Of a DNA stretch of 64,000 nucleotides, positions 57,260 through 64,000 are shown one piece after another. Under the pieces are notes generated by a model. The model saw only the letters and a list, made by a program, of their open reading frames with translations, searched no databases and was not told the DNA's origin. Numbering within the stretch: the stretch's first letter is position 1; the number at the start of each line of letters is the position of its first letter. The stretch spans positions 4,997,667 to 5,061,666 of the forward strand of contig OX424568.1 in the NCBI GenBank assembly GCA_949152475.1. The letters are read 5' to 3'. The stretch is from Terebella lapidaria. Taxonomy: Eukaryota; Annelida; Polychaeta; Terebellida; Terebellidae. The position numbers were made by a program, and so were the translations under genes.

Positions 57260-60200
57260 GAAGCCTCTCTTATGGGGAAGAATGAAGAATGACCCCTCCA
57301 ATGCTGCCACCAGGGGCAGCACCGTACCCACTTCCTCCATTCCCAATTCTCAGAGGAAACGGCCACACTTTTACATGTACGCCTACTCCTTTACTATTCG
57401 TTTTTTTGCGTTTGAACACTATTGGAACTCATCAGGGAAGGATCCTTTAGTGTTAGGGGTGGCCTGTAACACGTTGGATGGTGGTCCACACCCAGTCGCG
57501 CTGACCATGTCCCACTGTGTGTGTGGCCGATGCCAGGTTTTCTTCCCGGCGTGGGAAGTGCACTGCTGGCAGTGTGTAGAAACTTTCTGCATAGATGCGT
57601 TTTCGTGTGAGCAGTGTGAGTCGCGTTCTGCAGCCAAGTGGTCGACTGTTCAGGGGGCGCTTCGGGATCTGCTTCATCTACGCGAGCATCCGTCCCCGCC
57701 TGCTGCCGACTTCTCCAAGTCCGCTTAGGCTCGCCGCCGCACCGCCATTTGTCATTTTGACTCGCAGATAAGGCTCGGCTCAATTTAGCTTTGCAGTCCA
57801 CCGTGAGTGTAGACGCCCTATCGCTCTTAGACTCACAAGAATTTTGCTATAAATCTGATACTAATTTGGCTTATGTTCCCCCCTCTCCCCCACCTGTTCG
57901 TGCGCCTCTTGGCCTCACAGGTGTTTTGGGGATATGGTGGGCCACTCACTGCTTTCGGCCTTGCACATTCAGTTGTCGAGCGTTCGGAGTTTGCTTGATT
58001 TTCCAGCTAGTCTGGCTCAATCTTTCAACTTCGTTCACTCTGAGCACCGTGTTTCCGTGTGCGCATTTGACACTCCTGTATCACACGTGGGCGCTCGGCT
58101 CCCGGGATCCGATCGGGTCCCGGGCACCGATGGGTATACGGAATCGTTTTTCGAGTCACCGTCGGCTGTTAGGCTGCATGATGGCCCTCAGCTCCCAGGA
58201 CCTGATTGGGTCCCATGATCTGATAGGAACACTGCCCCTGTTTGAGTACCGGGCTCGATGGACTGCACATGTCTCTTCCTCGCCGCTTAGATACCTGTTC
58301 AGGGATGTCCCTCCATGTCACGGCGTTGCTTCCCTGTCCACCTCGGGTTCCTGGTTTTCAGTGGCGTCCGGGCCTTCAGGCCACTCTCTAGCATCACCTG
58401 CTACTTAGGGCCACTCTTCAGGGAGTCCGTCTCGGTCCATTTTTCAGCGGAGTCCATTCCTGCTCGACCAGCAGCTTCCTCCACGCCTCAGGAGATACAG
58501 CAGCTAGAATTGGACATATCAGCACGCATTATTTAACTGCTCAGATGCAGCCTATGTTCTCTCAGCTGTCGGCCCAAATGCAGCACAGTCTCCTTCAGTG
58601 TCGACCACCCACAGCTCCTACTCCCGGTTTCCTGCCACTCGCGAGTTGTGCGAGCGAGGCCACTTGTGGACCTCTGTCTATGCCACTACAGCGGACACAG
58701 TCCCTTCGCAGGTCCTCGACCCGACTCCTGGGTCTTCACTTGGTCTTCACCTCCTTCGGTTGCGGCCTCCTCAACTTCTCAAAAGCGCCGGTACCCGGAC
58801 ACAGATTTGGATGAAGAGGACAAGGAAGATTTAGATGCAGCGCCCAGTCTTTGCCCCTCGCGTGGGGAAGACTACCTGTCACCCCAAGAACTACTTTTCC
58901 AAGAGAAGCTACTCCTTGTATGCACATCGTCTCGGATCACGGTTCCCTCCTCTTCCTCGGTCAATCCGGTCTCCTGTGGCCAGCCAGTGCCTTCAACGAA
59001 CTCGCGCCAGCAGTTGCCCCTCAGCCGCAGCGTTCGTCAGGCCTTCGAGTGTCGCCTCAAGGTTGGGATCAAGGCCAAGGGGAATAAGATCAATCGCCCT
59101 AAGCTCTCCACGTTGTACAAGCCTTCACACAAGGACTTTTTGGAGAAGCCCACAGAGCCCTCCAAAGAGGCCTTACAGTTCATGACGAAACCCTCTTCGG
59201 TGTCAGTCATAACTAGACAGTTGACCGATGTTCAGCAGTCTATGCGCTCTACCATTCTTATCCATTCTTCTCAAGATTGGCTCCTCTCCGCAGCTCGAGA
59301 TCTTCTTAAGGGATTCTCCAGCCAAGCCTCAGTTTGCCCAGTCCCACCGGCTTCTCTCCAGGAGCAGCTCACCACTGCGATCGGACTCCTGTCAAGCACT
59401 GGTGTTACCATTCGGGATCGCCTCCACCAATTCTCTTATGGAACTTACACCATGGAACAGTGGCAGAGGGATGCGTTCCTCAAGTCCATGTCCTTCAGGC
59501 CATGTCCACCGCTCACCCCCCCCCCCCCCCTGAGTCGGATCCACCAGTTGGCGGGCACTTAATATTCTTTTGGCATGTTTGGCAAGAGACGGGATTGTGG
59601 GGGTACTCAGGAAGGGATTCCAGATTCAGTTTGTAACTACACCTGTTCTGTTCTCTGTTCCCAAGCCATTCACCCTGCCGTCAGCTCCAGAGAAGCGGCT
59701 AGCCTTGGAAGCAGAAATCCAGAAATTGATTTCAAAAGGGAGGGGCCGTAGAACCCGCGGATTCTCAGACTCCAGGGTTCTACAGTACCGTGTTTGTGGT
59801 TTCAAAGAGTTCCGGCAGTTGGCGTCCAGTGATAGACTTGTCGCCACTGAATCCGTCCTTGGAAGCACTCAAGTTCACCATGGAGACGCCCGAATCCAGT
59901 CGGCCAGCTCTATCAGTGAATGCATGGGCAGTCTCCTTGGATCTGAAAGACACATTCCGATACACCCAGCCTCTCGCAGGTATCTAAGGTTCGCTTATCT
60001 GGGTCGCTTATGGCAGTTCCGTGCTCTACCTTTCGGAATGTCACCTTCCCCGTGGATTTTCATTAAGGTGGTGCGCGAGATCCAAAGCCTAGCTCACCAA
60101 CGCGGGATTTTCCTACTTCAATACCTCGACGACTGGCTCCTTCGCAGTCAGTCTGGGGACACCTTGTTGGAACATCACGATTGGTTGATCAGTACGTGTC

Positions 60201-60680
60201 AGACAATGGGCCTAGTGATCAATTTCGAGAAATCGGAACTCTGTCCGTCTCGCGATTTCGTGTTCCTAGGTTACCAGTTTGTTACCACGTCAAGCATGGT
60301 TTTTCCGCCCCAGGAGCGGATCACCGAATTGCGTCCACTCCTAGCCTCCTTCCTGGCTCATCCGCGTCAGTCAGCAGCCTCTTGGCAGTCTCTGCTGGGT
60401 ATGTTTATGGCGACGGAGAAGCTAGTGCCTCTCGGTCGCCTTCATATGCAAGAGCTTCAGTATTGCCTGGGACTAAGTTGGTCTCTCGATCAACTGCCTA
60501 CCTCTTCGGGCTCTTCCAAGCCAAATAAGAAAAAGCCCTTTCCAGGAGCCCCTGCCTCTACATCCAACAAACGTGGTGTCCGCCACTCAGGCTCTAGCCG
60601 CTGCGGGAAGTCCAAGGGCAGAGCAGGGGCATCTTGGCCAGGTCCAAGCAGTAAGTACCCTTTCACGGGAGTCCACCTCG
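57260..60680 (+). mobile_element. DIRS-type (tyrosine-recombinase) retroelement fossil, first copy
   Basis: The parts in order are a short cysteine-rich gag-like region (about 57.3-57.7 kb), a Ser/Pro-rich gag-like region (about 58.6-59.6 kb) and a reverse transcriptase of the DIRS kind (about 59.6-60.5 kb), with the YLDD catalytic box and the FLGYQF and WQSLLG blocks typical of that group. RNase H, methyltransferase and tyrosine recombinase are not seen in this copy. It is broken at several points and truncated on the right, where it passes into Helentron-like sequence. The near-identity of its tandem copies suggests recent amplification. A C-homopolymer of about 12 lies near 59520. Confidence 0.8.
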
Positions 60681-61279
60681 GACGTTATTTTTGAACTCGT
60701 CACACTAGACAAACATGTCTGAGGGGTATTATGGATGAACTTTGACCTTGACCCGAAATTTTTTTGCCGAGTCGGCATTTTTCGTTTTCGTCGATATCTC
60801 AGGAACGGTGCGTCGTAGAGTGAAGCGGACGTTATTTTCGGATTCGTCGCCCTAGACAAACATGTCTAAAGGGTATTATGGATGAACTTTGACCTTGACC
60901 CGAAATTTTTTTGCCGAGTCGGAATTTATGTTTTCGTCGATATCTCGGATATCGATATCTTTGTCGCCCTAGACAAACATGTCTATGGTGTATTAGGAAT
61001 GAACTTTGACCCTGACTTGAAATTTTTTTTGCTGAGTCGGCACTTTTCGTTTCCGGTGATATCTCGGAAAGGCTGCTTCTTAGAACGAAACGGACGTTGT
61101 TTTCGGATTCTTCCCGCTAGAAAAACATGTCTAATTCAAACAGGTCTTTTCATTTTTGTCGATATCTTGGAAACAGTGTGTCGTAGAGCCCATGGTAAAC
61201 ATATTATAAATATTATAAATTAGTCTTAACACCGAAATGCCTCCAAGGCATCTTTAGGCCTTGACGTCTAGTTTCAAAT
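59738..61279 (+). repeat. 1542-bp tandem unit, copy 1: DIRS fragment plus Helentron-like 3' end
   Basis: Starts at GGGAGGGGCCGTAGAACCCG. About 940 bp is DIRS reverse-transcriptase sequence. From about 60680, about 590 bp is the 147-bp-type core, ending in the hairpin AATGCCTCCAAGGCAT and GACGTCTAG at 61271. The order and spacing repeat exactly in the next unit. Confidence 0.9.
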
Positions 61280-62821
61280 GGGAGGGGCCGTAGAACCCGC
61301 GGATTCTCAGATTCCAGGGTTCTACAGTACCGTATTTGTGGTTCCAAAGAGTTCCGGCGGTTGGCGTCCAGTGATAGACTTGTCGCCAATGAATCCGTCC
61401 TTGGAATCACTCAAGATCGCCATGGAGACGCCCGAATACAGTCGGCCAGATCTATCAGTGAATGCATGGGCAGTCTCCTTGGATCTGAACGACACATTCT
61501 GATACACCCAGCCTCTCGCAGGTATCTAAGGTTCGCTTATCTGGGTCGCTTATGGCAGTTCCGTGCTCTACCTTTCGGAATGTCACCTTCCCCGTGGATT
61601 TTCATTAAGGTGGTGCGCGAGAGCCAAAGCCTAGCTCACCAACGCGGGATTTTCCTACTTCAATACCTCGACGACTGGCTCCTTCGCAGTCAGTCTGGGG
61701 ACACCTTGTTGGAACATCACGATTGGTTGATCAGTACGTGTCAGACAATGGGCCTAGTGATCAATTTCGAGAAATCGGAACTCTGTCCGTCTCGCGATTT
61801 CGTGTTCCTAGGTTACCAGTTTGTTACCACGTCAAGCATGGTTTTTCCGCCCCAGGAGCGGATCACCAAATTGCGTCCACTCCTAGCCTTCTTCCTGGCT
61901 CATCCGCGTCAGTCAGCAGCCTCTTGGCAGTCTCTGCTGGGTATGTTTATGGCGACGGAGAAGCTGGTGCCTCTCGGTCGCCTTCATATGCAAGAGCTTC
62001 AGTATTGCCTGGGACTAAGTTGGTCTCTCGATCAACTGCCTACCTCTTCGGGCTCTTCCAAGCCAAATAAGAAAAAGCCCTTTCCAGGAGCCCCTGCCTC
62101 TACATCCAACAAACGTGGTGTCCGCCACTCAGGCTCTAGCCGCTGCGGGAAGTCCAAGGGCAGAGCAGGGGCATCTTGGCCAGGTCCAAGCAGTAAGTAC
62201 CCTTTCACGGGAGTCCACCTCGGACGTTATTTTTGAACTCGTCACACTAGACAAACATGTCTGAGGGGTATTATGGATGAACTTTGACCTTGACCCGAAA
62301 TTTTTTTGCCGAGTCGGCATTTTTCGTTTTCGTCGATATCTCAGGAACGGTGCGTCGTAGAGTGAAGCGGACGTTATTTTCGGATTCGTCGCCCTAGACA
62401 AACATGTCTAAAGGGTATTATGGATGAACTTTGACCTTGACCCGAAATTTTTTTGCCGAGTCGGAATTTATGTTTTCGTCGATATCTCGGATATCGATAT
62501 CTTTGTCGCCCTAGACAAACATGTCTATGGTGTATTAGGAATGAACTTTGACCCTGACTTGAAATTTTTTTTGCTGAGTCGGCACTTTTCGTTTCCGGTG
62601 ATATCTCGGAAAGGCTGCTTCTTAGAATGAAACGGACGTTGTTTTCGGATTCTTCCCGCTAGAAAAACATGTCTAATTCAAACATGTCTTTTCATTTTTG
62701 TCGATATCTTGGAAACAGTGTGTCGTAGAGCCCATGGTAAACATATTATAAATATTATAAATTAGTCTTAACACCGAAATGCCTCCAAGGCATCTTTAGG
62801 CCTTGACGTCTAGTTTCAAAT
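61280..62821 (+). repeat. 1542-bp tandem unit, copy 2
   Basis: Same structure as copy 1 and almost identical to it. Its Helentron-like part ends in CTAG at 62813. The DIRS segment is a partial, broken fossil. Confidence 0.9.
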
Positions 62822-63595
62822 GGGAGGGGCCGTAGAACCCGCGGATTCTCAGATTCCAGGGTTCTACAGTACCGTGTTTGTGGTTCCAAAGAGTTCCGGC
62901 GGTTGGCGTCCAGTGATAGACTTGTCGCCAATGAATCCGTCCTTGGAATCACTCAAGATCGCCATGGAGACGCCCGAATACAGTCGGCCAGATCTATCAG
63001 TGAATGCATGGGCAGTCTCCTTGGATCTGAACGACACATTCTGATACACCCAGCCTCTCGCAGGTATCTAAGGTTCGCTTATCTGGGTCGCGTATGGCAG
63101 TTCCGTGCTCTACCATTCGGTCTGTCACCTCCTTGGATCTTCACTATGGTGGTGCGCGAGATCCAAAGCCTAGCTCACCAACGCGGGATTTTCCTACATC
63201 AATACCTCGACGACTGGCTCCTTCGCAGTCAGTCTCGGGACACCTTGCTGGAACATCGCGATTGGTTGATCAATTTCGAGAAATCGGAACTGTGTCCGGC
63301 TTGTGATTTTATGTTCCTAGGTTACCAGTTTGTTACCACGTCAGGCATGGTTTTCCTGCCCCAGGAGCAGATCACCAAGTTGGGTCCGCTCCTAGCCTCC
63401 TTCCTGGTCCACTCACGTCAGTCGGCAGCCTCTTGGCAGTCTCTGCTGGGTTTGTTGGTGGAAATCAGAAATTTATCACGAGGTTCCCCTTTCCGTCTGC
63501 CGCTGCCATCCAAGCATATGTTTACAGATGCCAGTAGTGAGGGCTGGGGCACCCACTTGGAGTTCCAAAAAATTTCGGGCCTATGGAGCGACCGT
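62822..63595 (+). mobile_element. Third, partial unit grading into a further DIRS-type fossil segment
   Basis: The first about 270 bp match copies 1-2. After about 63095 the DIRS sequence becomes more diverged and continues further, reaching an RNase H-like block (FTDASSEGWG). It is then cut off by another element. Broken fossil. Confidence 0.8.
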
Positions 63596-64000
63596 TATTG
63601 TATCCCCCGAACAAAGTTCGGAGGATACTATGGATTTACGATCGTCGCGCCGCCGCCGCGTCCGCAGACACTTTCTTGTGAACGCGCTACAGCTTGCAAA
63701 TCTGAACCGATTTTGATAATATTTTATATGGACATGTCCTATGGTGAGATCACGACACCTATCGATTTTGGTTGCCATAGCAACCAAATTGGCCGATTGG
63801 CGACACATTTTGTGCTCAAATTAGCCTGTTTAACACACATGGCTTGTGAACGCTCTACGAGTGGGAGTTTTCAATGAACGATGATGAAATCGCACAGACT
63901 CGGAGAGAAAGACCCTCACACGAAACCTATCGTTTTTCAGAATGATCGAATAAATATTAATTAGTTAACGGACTAACTTTTTACGACCATTAAAATACCG
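63596..64000 (+). mobile_element. Hairpin-headed repeat element, left part, runs off the window
   Basis: Begins with the inverted stem GTATCCCCCGAAC / GTTCGGAGGATAC, then a CGCCGCCGCCGCGTCCG stretch, an X-box variant and AT-rich DNA. The layout (hairpin, then CG-rich short repeats) parallels the modules at 1.7 and 21.1 kb. Its right end is outside the window. Confidence 0.55.

Noticed and set aside
57394-57801. Minus-strand frames opposite the DIRS-type gag-like region
   Set aside because: Reverse shadow of a fossil reading region.

Overview
The window is nuclear DNA from an invertebrate animal. It has GT-AG introns, two large spliced genes and dense non-autonomous transposons. A gustatory-receptor-like (GRL) chemoreceptor, a DIRS-type retroelement fossil, pearl/Helentron-like tandem-repeat elements and TTAA- or TA-flanked miniature transposons together suggest a marine invertebrate. 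A mollusc or other lophotrochozoan is my first guess. An echinoderm, hemichordate or brachiopod is not excluded, and no sequence here fixes the phylum.

Four protein genes can be supported. (1) On the minus strand, 6996-15489 is a 13-coding-exon, about 480-residue seven-transmembrane protein. I built it exon by exon from splice phases, including a 14-nt microexon, and read it as a GRL chemoreceptor. (2) On the plus strand, 23093-26971 is a single-coding-exon, 1292-residue nuclear zinc-finger protein with fingers at both ends, an AT-hook, three SUMO-acceptor consensus sites and three SUMO-interacting-like motifs. (3) On the minus strand, 31821-32057 is an intact, intronless NEDD8. (4) On the plus strand, 35008-53420 is a complete MED12 (Mediator kinase-module subunit) in 40 exons. 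All phases close, giving 2204 residues against 2177 in human. (1) stands apart in function. (2)-(4) are nuclear regulatory proteins, but nothing shows that they are co-regulated.

Layout: 1-4.5 kb, composite repeats; 4.5-7 kb, quiet; 7-15.6 kb, the GRL gene, its introns loaded with elements including an array of 147-bp units; 16-22.9 kb, miniature transposons, foldbacks and an inverted counterpart of the 1-4.5 kb repeats; 23-27 kb, the zinc-finger gene; 27-35 kb, nested miniature elements, a near-perfect palindrome and NEDD8; 35-53.4 kb, MED12 with transposon and SINE insertions in introns; 53.6-57.2 kb, repeats with X-box palindromes and a 21-bp palindrome array; 57.2-64 kb, a DIRS-type fossil whose reverse-transcriptase segment lies in a 1542-bp tandem array fused to a Helentron-like end.

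The main theme is that several unrelated repeat families carry perfect transcription-factor motifs: nuclear-receptor half-sites (TCAAGGTCA, AGGTCA) at high density and RFX X-boxes. The other strong signal is the 1542-bp concatemer, whose junctions look like rolling-circle read-through.
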